Assembly (NCBI GenBank): GCA_041946825.1
Contig: JBHGBD010000021.1
Coordinates: forward strand, 1 to 64,000
Source: CAZTHM01 sp041946825
GTDB lineage: Bacteria; Acidobacteriota; Terriglobia; UBA7540
Reading direction: 5' to 3'
DNA length: 64,000 bases
Shown here one piece after another: positions 26,191 to 33,895 of this stretch. Positions within the stretch are counted from its first letter, which is position 1, and each line of letters starts with the position of its first letter. The position numbers and the translations under genes were made by a program. The notes under the pieces were generated by a model. That model worked only from the letters and a program-made list of their open reading frames with translations. It had not been told where the DNA came from and searched no databases.

Positions 26191-27732
26191 ATGAAAAAGG
26201 CGTTTCGAGCAGGCCGCGCGAGGAGGGTAGGCACGTGGGTTGTCGTGGCCGGGATGGCGACGGGCATGGCGATGGCCCAAGAGCCGCCGGCGGCGGCGAA
26301 ATCCGTGTCAGACTCGCTCAGCGAATTGCAGGCGCAGGTGCGCGAGTTGAGCGCGCTCTTGCGTGACGTCCGCGATGAGGCGGCGCGCTCACGGGAGGAA
26401 ATCCGGGAGTTGCGGCGAGATCTGGCCGCGACGCGCGCCCAGGTCGCCGCGAATGAACGCGCCGGCGCGACGGCGGCTCCGCCGTCGGCGCAAGCGGCCC
26501 CGCCGGCCTCCGGGGACGCCCGGCTGGCGAGGCTCGAGGAGGATCATCAACTCCTCGCCGCCAAGGTTGAGGAGCAGCATCAGACCAAGGTGGAAAGCGC
26601 ATCCAAATACCGGGTGAGGCTTTCGGGGATCATGCTCCTCAACGTGTTTGGCAACCGCGGTTCGGTGGACAACCAGGACCTTCCGACCCTCGCTCTGCCG
26701 CGCGGGCCGCTTGACACGGGCGGGGACTTCGGCGCCACGGTCCGGCAAACGCAAATCGGACTCGAGGTGTTTGGTCCCAAGCTCGGCGGCGCGAGAAGCA
26801 GCGCGGAAGTGCAGTTCGATTTCTTTGGCGGTTTTCCGCAAACGCCCGACGGCGTCACGGCAGGCCTGGTGCGAATGCGCACGGCAGTGACGCGCCTGGA
26901 GTGGGACCGCACAGCCATTGTTGCGGGTCAGGATGCCCCATTCATCTCGCCGCTTTCGCCAACTTCTCTTGCGTCGTTGGCGTTGCCGGCGTTCTCCTAT
27001 GCCGGGAATTTGTGGACTTGGACGCCGCAGGTGCGCGTCGAGCGGCGAATGGCGCTGACGGAGAATTCCAGTTTCCTGCTCCAGGCGGGGATACTCGACG
27101 CGCTGAGCGGCGAGCCACCCTACCGCAGTTATTATCGCAGCCCTCAGGCGGGGGAGAAGTCACGCCAGCCTGCGTATGCGACGCGACTCTCATGGAGCCG
27201 CGGGCCGTCGGACCGCTCCTTGACGCTCGGCATTGGCGCTTACTACGCGCGCCAGAACTGGGGTCTGAATCGAACCGTGGACGCCTGGGCGGGAACGGCG
27301 GATTGGAATTTGCCGCTGGGCCGCTGGTTCGCGTTGAGTGGCGAGTTCTACCGCGGACGCGCGCTGGGCGGCCTGGGCGGCGGCACCGGGCGCAGCGTGG
27401 CGGCCAGCGGGCCGATTCCAGACCCGGCAACTCTGATCGCGGGCCTTGACACCGTCGGCGGTTGGGGACAGTTGAAGTTCGCGCCGACCGAAAAACTGGA
27501 ATTGAACGCCGCTTTCGGCCAGGATAACCCGATGGGCGAGGACTTGCTCTACTATGGGTATGCGTATGGCGGGACAGTGGGAAGGAACCGTGCGGCGTCC
27601 GCGAATTTTATTTATCGGCCGCGCTCGAACCTTCTGTTCTCGGTCGAGTACCGGCGCCTGCGAACCTTTGACCTGCTGGGGCCGGACGCGACGGCGGACC
27701 ACGTCAACGTGGGAATGGGAGTTTTGTTCTAG
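26191..27732 (+). CDS. Outer-membrane porin, DcaP-like, with coiled-coil stalk
   Basis: 513 residues. A signal peptide (to about residue 30) is followed by a coiled coil (about 40-85, LQAQVRELSALLRDV), an Ala/Pro linker, and a large beta-barrel-like region from 140 to the end. The last residue is Phe, as expected for BAM-folded barrels. The design fits DcaP-type trimeric porins that take up small organic anions. The next gene, a cupredoxin-like protein, starts 21 bases after and is probably in the same operon. The solute is unknown. Confidence 0.82.
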   Translation: MKKAFRAGRARRVGTWVVVAGMATGMAMAQEPPAAAKSVSDSLSELQAQVRELSALLRDVRDEAARSREEIRELRRDLAATRAQVAANERAGATAAPPSAQAAPPASGDARLARLEEDHQLLAAKVEEQHQTKVESASKYRVRLSGIMLLNVFGNRGSVDNQDLPTLALPRGPLDTGGDFGATVRQTQIGLEVFGPKLGGARSSAEVQFDFFGGFPQTPDGVTAGLVRMRTAVTRLEWDRTAIVAGQDAPFISPLSPTSLASLALPAFSYAGNLWTWTPQVRVERRMALTENSSFLLQAGILDALSGEPPYRSYYRSPQAGEKSRQPAYATRLSWSRGPSDRSLTLGIGAYYARQNWGLNRTVDAWAGTADWNLPLGRWFALSGEFYRGRALGGLGGGTGRSVAASGPIPDPATLIAGLDTVGGWGQLKFAPTEKLELNAAFGQDNPMGEDLLYYGYAYGGTVGRNRAASANFIYRPRSNLLFSVEYRRLRTFDLLGPDATADHVNVGMGVLF

Positions 27733-27753
27733 AGGGCGAGCTGAGGTGCCTGC

Positions 27754-28497
27754 GTGACCATTGGAGCTAAATTAGCCCTCGCCTGTTTGCTGGGCGCGTC
27801 TGCCATGTCGGGACCTCTCTGCGCCCAGGAAGGCAAGGTCACCGGCCGGCTGACCCTGCAGCCCGAATCCGCGCGCGCCCAGCCGCGATTGGCCGCAGAC
27901 GCCGTCGTCTGGCTGGTACCTCTCGACAATGCCTCCCATCGTCCCGCTTCTTCGGACACGCAGACCGCGCCGAGGCGATTCAGTCTGGTACAAAGACAGA
28001 AACGCTTCGAGCCCCACGTTCTCCCGGTTCCGAAAGGTTCGGCGGTGGAGTTTCCGAACTACGATCCCGTCTTTCACAACGTCTTTTCGCTTTTCAACGG
28101 GAAACGCTTCGACCTGGGCCTGTACGAGTCGGGGGCGACCCGCGCGGTGATTTTTGATCGCCCGGGAATATGCTATATCTTCTGCAACATTCATCCCGAG
28201 ATGAGCGCCGTGGTGGTAGTGCTGGAGACGCCCTACTTCGCGGTCTCCAACGCCGCAGGCGAGTTTGCGATTCCGGCCGTCCCCGCCGGACGGTACCGCG
28301 TCCACGTCTTTCATGAGCGCTGTTTGCCGGAGTTTTTGAGAGGGCTTGCCCGGGAGGTCATAGTTTCAGCGGACGGGGCGGATCTCGGAACAATCCACCT
28401 GGCTGAGGCGGAGGATCTCCGCCTGACACACAAGAACAAATACGGGCAGGAGTACGACCCGCCCGCGCCCCGCAGTCCGCTCTACCAGCAGCCCTGA
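27754..28497 (+). CDS. Periplasmic cupredoxin-like protein
   Basis: 247 residues with a signal peptide (cleaved near LCAQ). The middle domain has the type-1 copper pattern H108 and C144-x2-H147-x2-M150 (FHNV, CNIHPEM), as in plastocyanin-like proteins. The following AGEFAIPAVPAGRYRVHVF resembles the carboxypeptidase-regulatory-like fold often attached to it. Such proteins have been annotated as methylamine-utilisation proteins, without proof of that role. The start is a GTG. It follows the porin by 21 bases, so copper-dependent electron transfer or copper handling linked to the barrel is a reasonable guess. Confidence 0.82.
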   Translation: MTIGAKLALACLLGASAMSGPLCAQEGKVTGRLTLQPESARAQPRLAADAVVWLVPLDNASHRPASSDTQTAPRRFSLVQRQKRFEPHVLPVPKGSAVEFPNYDPVFHNVFSLFNGKRFDLGLYESGATRAVIFDRPGICYIFCNIHPEMSAVVVVLETPYFAVSNAAGEFAIPAVPAGRYRVHVFHERCLPEFLRGLAREVIVSADGADLGTIHLAEAEDLRLTHKNKYGQEYDPPAPRSPLYQQP

Positions 28498-28562
28498 CAG
28501 GGATGCAACCCTCGAAATGGTTTTGGCCGCTGTTCCAACGAATTGGGGATGAGGGGCGGGGG

Positions 28563-29096
28563 CTAGACGGATCGCTTGACGCTCGTATTTCGGCCTATCG
28601 GGCGCTGGGTGAGAGCCCCCCACGGCATTTCCATCCAATCGAGCGAAGGAATCAAGCGGTGATAAGGGCCGAAGTACCGAACCACGAGAGTCGCGTAGAT
28701 CAACAACAGGTGGAACCGGAGCGTCATCCGGAGCAGGCGCCAGCTATCCCATGCTTCTTCACCCGCCGAGGAGTGACTGGCGGGATCGGCTGATCTGACC
28801 ACTTCACCGAAAGAACCTCGCAGGGCACTGAGCCATTGCAATGCCAATTGCTTGCGATGGCGGCGGAGCGACTCGGCCAAGGTGGGAAACCCCAGTTGGT
28901 CTCGCAGCCAGAGGTAGTCGGCGGGGTCCAGAATACGCTCCGCAAGGTTCAGCCCCTGGTTCTCCCACATGCCTTTGGCCGTTTCCGGGAGGGTGGAGTC
29001 CCCCGAATCGTCCGATGCCAGACCCGGGCGCAACAACAAGGCCACGACAGCGATAACGAGAATAGCGATGATGCAATAAAATATTTCGAGATTCAC
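28563..29096 (-). CDS. Small membrane protein, hypothetical
   Basis: 177 residues with one N-terminal membrane span (about 5-25) and a soluble, Arg/Trp-rich region. A second hydrophobic stretch (LRFHLLLIYATLVVRYF, about 125-141) may be peripheral. I recognise no family. It overlaps the preceding 7-span gene by four bases (ATGA), so the two are co-translated. It is the last gene of the set that begins with the micro-ORFs at 29980. Confidence 0.7.
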   Translation of the reverse strand: MNLEIFYCIIAILVIAVVALLLRPGLASDDSGDSTLPETAKGMWENQGLNLAERILDPADYLWLRDQLGFPTLAESLRRHRKQLALQWLSALRGSFGEVVRSADPASHSSAGEEAWDSWRLLRMTLRFHLLLIYATLVVRYFGPYHRLIPSLDWMEMPWGALTQRPIGRNTSVKRSV

Positions 29097-29851
29097 TTCT
29101 TAAAAAGCCTCGACAAAATAGTGTTCATTCTACTCAGACGATCCGGCAATGGCTCGAAAGTACCTGTTCCGCCGGCAGGAACCGGCTGGGCAACTTCCCT
29201 CAGGGGTTCGGTTTTCCAGAAGGTGATCATCCAGATGAGCAGGCACAAGACCTGGCTCATCGGTCCGATCAGTGAGAAAGCCTGGCCGTAAACCGCTGGG
29301 CCCCAGCTCTCGGCTAAAGCGAAATTTGCCGTGCTGATGGCAAGGTAAAGGGCAAGGCCCAAAGCCAGCCCTGCCACGGTCCTTGAGGGCCGGACACCGT
29401 AGAGTCGGGCCGCGGCCAGCAACGCGACGAGGACCGCGCATTTCGTGATCGCCGACCGCATGACCAGATCCAGAACCGCGACCGAAGAGGGGCGCTGCGC
29501 GTACAGCGACGGAAGTATATAGACGGTTGAAAATGCGAGCGTGATGAGAATTGTCACGAGCCGACCCAGACTTCGGATGGCCGGGTAAGGGGCGAAGATG
29601 TGATCGCCAATCTCCACCAGAAGGGCGAACTCTGCCACCACAAGGGTCAGAAACCGCAGCCAGAACGCCAGGGGATAATCCTGCCGGTCCAGCAAGTCAA
29701 CGAGGTTCATGATCACGCCGGTTCCAAGGAAGTAGATCAGGTAGGAGAAAAAGAAGGAGAAGCGGGAGAATTGCTTGCCGCGCCAGGCCCTTACCAGAAT
29801 CAAACCCCCAAGAACGTAGGTCAGGGCAATCGCGGTGAACGGGAGAAACAT
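29093..29851 (-). CDS. Seven-span membrane protein, hypothetical
   Basis: 252 residues with about seven hydrophobic spans and a basic C-terminal tail. There are no catalytic motifs. The layout resembles unnamed 7TM proteins that I recall being widespread in acidobacteria, but that is weak. It starts 4 bases after the second micro-ORF and runs straight into the small membrane protein, so it is likely translated through coupling. Possible roles are a receptor or transport accessory; there is no direct evidence. Confidence 0.75.
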   Translation of the reverse strand: MFLPFTAIALTYVLGGLILVRAWRGKQFSRFSFFFSYLIYFLGTGVIMNLVDLLDRQDYPLAFWLRFLTLVVAEFALLVEIGDHIFAPYPAIRSLGRLVTILITLAFSTVYILPSLYAQRPSSVAVLDLVMRSAITKCAVLVALLAAARLYGVRPSRTVAGLALGLALYLAISTANFALAESWGPAVYGQAFSLIGPMSQVLCLLIWMITFWKTEPLREVAQPVPAGGTGTFEPLPDRLSRMNTILSRLFKK

Positions 29852-29855
29852 TCCG

Positions 29856-29918
29856 TTACTTTGGCAGGCAGTGGGGGCAATGTTGACGCCCCCTTCCGCC
29901 CGCCATTTCCCATTTCAT
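29856..29918 (-). CDS. Micro-ORF 2, 20 codons, CPHC peptide
   Basis: Reads MKWEMAGGRGRQHCPHCLPK and ends in TAA four bases before the 7-span gene. Its ATG shares one base with the stop of micro-ORF 1 (TGATG). The CPHC motif resembles a thioredoxin-type dithiol or a zinc/heme-binding pair, but the peptide is too short to carry a fold. It may be a leader peptide that couples translation to the membrane genes, or a small secreted or modified peptide. It has no own ribosome site. Confidence 0.4.
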   Translation of the reverse strand: MKWEMAGGRGRQHCPHCLPK

Positions 29919-29980
29919 CAGAATACCGGTGGCCAAGGCCAGCGGGAACCGGTCGGTTTATTCCGCTCATATGCTTGCAT
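29918..29980 (-). CDS. Micro-ORF 1, 20 codons, WPWPP peptide
   Basis: Starts with a strong ribosome site (AAAGGAGG nine bases upstream of the ATG), the best in this stretch, and encodes a 20-residue peptide ending SRWPWPPVF. Two Trp and a Pro-Pro pair near the stop are the sort of composition seen in leader peptides that stall ribosomes. The stop overlaps the next ATG by one base. It opens an apparent four-gene unit with the CPHC micro-ORF and two membrane proteins. There is no homology evidence. Confidence 0.42.
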   Translation of the reverse strand: MQAYERNKPTGSRWPWPPVF

Positions 29981-30297
29981 AGTCGTCACCCTCCTTTCAA
30001 GTAGAAACTTAATCGCCTTGGCCGAATTCAACGCGCGGATATGAAACTTTCAAACATGTTTGAATTGGAGCCGGTAAGAACGGATTCGAACTAGCCAGAT
30101 TGGAGGGAACGGGGTCAGTTTGGCAAAAGCCCCCGTCTGCCTGGCTCGTCGATTTGCGGCGCGGAGTTGCTTCAATTCCGAGTCGGTTCACGACGCGGCA
30201 GAAGGGTCGAACGCCGAGCCAAATCGTTTTGCTGAGTGCGAAAGGTTCCGATAAGCGGGCGGGGCTCCGGGAAGCGGAGCCAATGGAAGGCAGGTTC
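29981..30297. other. Gap between micro-ORFs and exopolysaccharide genes
   Basis: Holds a leader with the ribosome site of micro-ORF 1 (29990-29997), a weak minus-strand promoter TTGAAA-16-TTGAAT (30026-30053) overlapping a 16-bp palindrome, and a 7-bp hairpin (GGCTCCG / CGGAGCC, 30263-30281) that may close the transcript ending at 30298. No other gene is visible. Confidence 0.5.
30049..30064. promoter_or_regulatory. Perfect 16-bp palindrome, candidate operator
   Basis: TTCAAACATGTTTGAA is perfectly self-complementary over 16 bases. It overlaps a possible -35 (TTGAAA on the minus strand) about 70 bases upstream of micro-ORF 1. A dimeric repressor could bind here. The regulator is not in the window. 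Confidence 0.5.
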
Positions 30298-31413
30298 CTA
30301 CATTCCTGTCTTAACGCTCGCCGCTTCGCGCATGGCCTGAAGGATGCGCAGAATATCCCGCCGGGTCAAGTCGGGGTGGACGGGAATCGACAGGACGGTC
30401 TTCGCCAGGAGCGTGCTGACCGGAAAATCATCGTCTCCAACGTGGCCCCGAAAGATGGGTTGGCGATGCAGAGGCAGGGGATAGTGTACGGCGGATTCGA
30501 CGCCGCGGCGGGCCAGTTGTTTCTGGAAGGTGTCCCGTGAAATTCCCAGGATCGTGGGGTCCAGTCGAACCGTGAAGAGGTTGTAAGCGTGCGTCATGCC
30601 TTGGCGCGGCCGCGGCAGGCTGATGCCCGGAATTCCTGAGAGGCCTCGAGTCAGAAGTGCGGCGTTCCGCCGCCGCCGGCGCAGGGCAGCGGCAAGCTTC
30701 CTTGCTTGCTCAAGACCCAAGGCCGCGCAAATGTCGGTAAGGCGGAAATTGAAACCCAGGCTGGCGTGATGGTAGCGGCGGTCCTCACCGTGCGAACGCG
30801 CCAGGTGGAATTTCCGGGCCAGTGCTGAGTTGGAGGTCGCGAGCATTCCGCCCTCGCCGGTCGTCAGGTTCTTGGAGGGATAAAACGAATAGCAGACGAC
30901 GTCCGGGAAAGACCCCACATCGCGCCCGCGGAACTTGGCGCCGTGCGCCTGGGCGGCGTCCCAAACGATTTTCAGATTGTGGCGGCGCGCGATGCGCAAG
31001 AGTCGTGTGACGTCCGCCGGGTTGCCGTAGAGGTGCACGGGGGCCAGCGCGCGCGTGCGGCGTGTGATGCGCCTTTCAACATCCGCGGGGTCGAGTGTGA
31101 AAGTTTCCGGATCGACGTCGGCGAAGACGGGCCTGGCGCCCACAGCCACGGCCATCGAAGCGGTCGCCACGAAGGTGAAATCCGGCACGATGATCTCGTC
31201 GCCGGGCGAAAGCAGTTCTCGATAGGCGAGATACAGCGCGGCCGTTCCGGAATTGACCGCGACCGCGTGCCGCGCTCCCACGGCGTGGGCGAAGCGCGCC
31301 TCGAACTCCTCCACCACCGGACCGGCGCGCAGCTGTCCGGACCTCAACACTCGCTCAACGGCTCGAATCTCGCGCCGGTCGAGCCGCACTTGCGCAACGG
31401 GGATACGGCGAAT
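30298..31413 (-). CDS. DegT/DnrJ/EryC1-type sugar aminotransferase
   Basis: A PLP-dependent aminotransferase of the DegT/WbpE class, which transfers an amino group from glutamate to a keto-sugar nucleotide. The fold signature NSGTAALYLA, D in WDAAQAHGA, and the PLP lysine in SFYPSKNLTTGEGG are present. The first standard start (GTG at 31389) lies after the conserved IPVA opening of the family. The open frame reaches back to the stop of the preceding dehydrogenase. A full AGGAGG (31421-31426) points to ATT at 31413 or CTG at 31416. It follows the UDP-HexNAc dehydrogenase, a pairing like WbpA/WbpE in diacetamido-uronic acid synthesis. Confidence 0.88.
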   Translation of the reverse strand: MRRIPVAQVRLDRREIRAVERVLRSGQLRAGPVVEEFEARFAHAVGARHAVAVNSGTAALYLAYRELLSPGDEIIVPDFTFVATASMAVAVGARPVFADVDPETFTLDPADVERRITRRTRALAPVHLYGNPADVTRLLRIARRHNLKIVWDAAQAHGAKFRGRDVGSFPDVVCYSFYPSKNLTTGEGGMLATSNSALARKFHLARSHGEDRRYHHASLGFNFRLTDICAALGLEQARKLAAALRRRRRNAALLTRGLSGIPGISLPRPRQGMTHAYNLFTVRLDPTILGISRDTFQKQLARRGVESAVHYPLPLHRQPIFRGHVGDDDFPVSTLLAKTVLSIPVHPDLTRRDILRILQAMREAASVKTGM

Positions 31414-31425
31414 CAGGCGGCCTCC

Positions 31426-32832
31426 TCAGCAGGGCACGATCTTGTCGCGGTGCCCGGCCACCGAACGCGTGGCGTTGCGGGTATCGACGACCAGGCGCGC
31501 GTGCCGCACGATCGTCGAGTAGTCGTAGCTGGAGTGGTCGGTGGCGATGAGCACAGCGTTGTATTGCCCCAGAACCTTGGGCGTCAGGTTGACTGACGAA
31601 AGGCCGAAGTTGTAATGCCGGGTCTTGGGAAGGGTGGGGAAGTACGGGTCGTGATAATCCACTTTCGCCCCGCGCTCTTGCAGGAGTTCCATAATCCGAA
31701 GCGAAGGCGACTCGCGCAGGTCGTCGATGTCTTTCTTATAGGCCACTCCCAGCACCAGAATCTTTGAGTCCTGCAGGCACTGCTTGCGCTGATTCAAGGC
31801 CTCCGCCAGCGAGGCGACCACGTGCTCCGGCATGGACGTATTGATCTCCCCTGCCAGCTCGATGAAGCGCGTGGGGAACTCGTACTCGCGCGCTTTCCAG
31901 GTCAGGTAGAAGGGGTCGATGGGGATGCAGTGCCCGCCCAGTCCGGGCCCCGGATAGAATGGTGTGAAGCCGAAGGGCTTGGTCTTGGCCGCGTCGATCA
32001 CTTCCCAGATATCAATCCCCATGCGCATGCACAGCCGCTTCAATTCGTTTACCAGAGCGATGTTCACGCAGCGGTAGATGTTCTCCAGCAGCTTGGTCAT
32101 CTCCGCGGCCTTCGTCGAGCTGACGGTTACCGTATGCTCGAACGCCTGGCGGTAGAGTGTCCGGGCGGCCGCAGCGCTGGGGCCATTCACCCCACCGATG
32201 ACTTTCGGAATCTGGTGCGTCTTGAACTGCCTGTTTCCGGGATCTTCTCTCTCCGGAGAGAAAGCCAGCAGGAAGTCTCCTGTGTATGTTCCTTCCAACC
32301 GTACGGCGTCCTGGTTGACCACGTAAGTCTGGATCGGGCATCGCAGGCCGGATTTCTCCAGGACGGGCAGGACCACTTCCTCAGTCGTGCCCGGATAGGT
32401 CGTACTCTCCAGAACCACGAGCTGGCCCGGGCGCAGCGTGGAGCGGATGGACTCAGCGGTGTTGCGGACGAAAGAGAGATCCGGCTCGCGGTGTTCGTCA
32501 AGAGGGGTGGGCACACAAACTAGGATGGCATCGGCATGTCGCAGCTTCCGGAAGTCGGCCGTGGCACGGAACTTCCATTCGTCCACCGCTTGCGCGATCG
32601 CCTCGGACGGAATGTGGCGGATGTAGCTCTGCCGCTGGTTGAGGAGTTCGACTTTGGCGGCATCGATGTCGAAACCTGTCACCCGAAACCCCGTGCGCGC
32701 AAACGCCAGGGCGAGCGGCAGACCCACATACCCCATCCCCACGACGCCGATATGCGCGGTCCGGTTCGCCAGTCGGGTCATGAGTTCGGTGGTGGTTGCT
32801 TGTGCGTCCTTTGCGGATTTCTTCCGGTTCAT
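31426..32832 (-). CDS. UDP-N-acetyl-hexosamine 6-dehydrogenase (WbpA/WecC type)
   Basis: 468 residues. It oxidises C6 of a UDP-HexNAc to the uronate with two NAD+. The Rossmann motif GMGYVGLPLA (32-41) and the active-site loop PGPGLGGHCIPIDPFYL, with the catalytic Cys at about 302, are clear. GHCIPIDP is typical of the UDP-GlcNAc/ManNAc rather than the UDP-glucose branch. The ATG at 32832 is chosen over an in-frame GTG at 32838, as AGAAGG lies at ideal spacing. Its TGA stop is in the same frame as the aminotransferase downstream. Confidence 0.92.
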   Translation of the reverse strand: MNRKKSAKDAQATTTELMTRLANRTAHIGVVGMGYVGLPLALAFARTGFRVTGFDIDAAKVELLNQRQSYIRHIPSEAIAQAVDEWKFRATADFRKLRHADAILVCVPTPLDEHREPDLSFVRNTAESIRSTLRPGQLVVLESTTYPGTTEEVVLPVLEKSGLRCPIQTYVVNQDAVRLEGTYTGDFLLAFSPEREDPGNRQFKTHQIPKVIGGVNGPSAAAARTLYRQAFEHTVTVSSTKAAEMTKLLENIYRCVNIALVNELKRLCMRMGIDIWEVIDAAKTKPFGFTPFYPGPGLGGHCIPIDPFYLTWKAREYEFPTRFIELAGEINTSMPEHVVASLAEALNQRKQCLQDSKILVLGVAYKKDIDDLRESPSLRIMELLQERGAKVDYHDPYFPTLPKTRHYNFGLSSVNLTPKVLGQYNAVLIATDHSSYDYSTIVRHARLVVDTRNATRSVAGHRDKIVPC

Positions 32833-32998
32833 TGGCACCTTCTTATCATTGCGGGATCAAGACCACAGAAGCGCCGGGGATTATAGCATTCCGGCAGGAA
32901 TTCTGCGGGGCCCAGATAGGCGGGCGCTCCGGGGCGGGCCGGAACACGCGTGACGCTGCGTCGCGGCTCGGCTTATAATCCCCCCTGAGGATCCTCGC

Positions 32999-33784
32999 AT
33001 GACCGGGCTGGCGCTGGTTGGGATCGTGATTGTGGCCGCAGCTGGGCTAGGGATCTTTTTCTGGTACGCGTGCAGCGTGCCGGGTTCGCAGGTCCTGGGC
33101 CCGGCACTGGTGCGTGGCCCCGTAGATCGGCCGCATGTCGCGCTGACTTTCGACGATGGCCCGGCAATGCCTTTTACCGAACAAATCCTTGACGTCCTTC
33201 GTGAGCGGCGTGTGCGCGCAACGTTCTTCGTCTGTGGCCGGAACGTCGAGCGCCACCCCGAGATCGCCCGGCGCATCTGTGCGGAAGGGCATGCGCTCGG
33301 CAACCACACCTACACTCACCCCTTCCCGTATTTCCTCCCCCGGCGCCGTATGGCGGAGGAGATCGATCGCACGCAAGTAGCCATCGAGCGGGTCACCGGA
33401 AAACGGCCGAACATCTTCCGACCTCCCTACGGAGCCCGCTGGTTCGGGCTTTATCCGGAATTGCTGAAGCGTGGCCTTAGAGTCGTGCAATGGTCGGATA
33501 CGGGATACGACTGGAAGAGTGATGCCGCAACGACCGCGCGGTCGGCGCTTGCGAATCTCCGGCCTGGTTCAGTGATCTTGCTCCACGACGGGCAGGAAGG
33601 ATCCGGCGGGTTTCTGGAGTGGGCATGGCGCGAGATCTCCGGTTCTGACCACCGCGCTGCGACGGGATCTCCTGGTCGGGAACCTATCAACCGCTCGCAC
33701 GTTGTGGAAGCCTTGCCCGGGATCATCGACGGCGCGCGGAAGGCCGGCTTCGAGTTCGTTCCCCTCGAAGATTTCTTGTCGTGA
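32999..33784 (+). CDS. Membrane-anchored NodB-type polysaccharide deacetylase
   Basis: 261 residues. An N-terminal span (about 3-22) anchors it, with the catalytic domain outside the cytoplasm. Motifs of carbohydrate esterase family 4 are in order: TFDDGP (Asp pair), NHTYTHP (metal His), RPPYG, and LLHD near the C-terminus. It would remove acetyl groups from N-acetylated sugars of the polymer or of peptidoglycan. It is divergently transcribed from the dehydrogenase at 31426 and precedes the promoter at 33802. Confidence 0.9.
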   Translation: MTGLALVGIVIVAAAGLGIFFWYACSVPGSQVLGPALVRGPVDRPHVALTFDDGPAMPFTEQILDVLRERRVRATFFVCGRNVERHPEIARRICAEGHALGNHTYTHPFPYFLPRRRMAEEIDRTQVAIERVTGKRPNIFRPPYGARWFGLYPELLKRGLRVVQWSDTGYDWKSDAATTARSALANLRPGSVILLHDGQEGSGGFLEWAWREISGSDHRAATGSPGREPINRSHVVEALPGIIDGARKAGFEFVPLEDFLS

Positions 33785-33801
33785 TTCGCTGGCTGGAACT
33801 T

Positions 33802-33831
33802 TTGACATCCAACTTTCTCCTCACATATAGT
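33802..33831 (+). promoter_or_regulatory. Promoter of the GDP-mannose dehydrogenase-like gene
   Basis: TTGACA (33802-33807), 18-base spacer, TATAGT (33826-33831), a near-consensus sigma-70 promoter. Transcription would begin near 33838. This rules out a start codon at 33833 and supports the ATG at 33896. Confidence 0.65.
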
Positions 33832-33895
33832 CGTGGCGCGCGCGACGCGAGGTCAGCGCGCTGTTGGCGCGTACGATAAGGAACGGTTTCACCCG

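Noticed and set aside
33833..33895. N-terminal extension of the GDP-mannose dehydrogenase-like gene
   Set aside because: A near-consensus promoter occupies 33802-33831, so 33833 would be upstream of the expected transcript start. The Rossmann fold begins at 33896.
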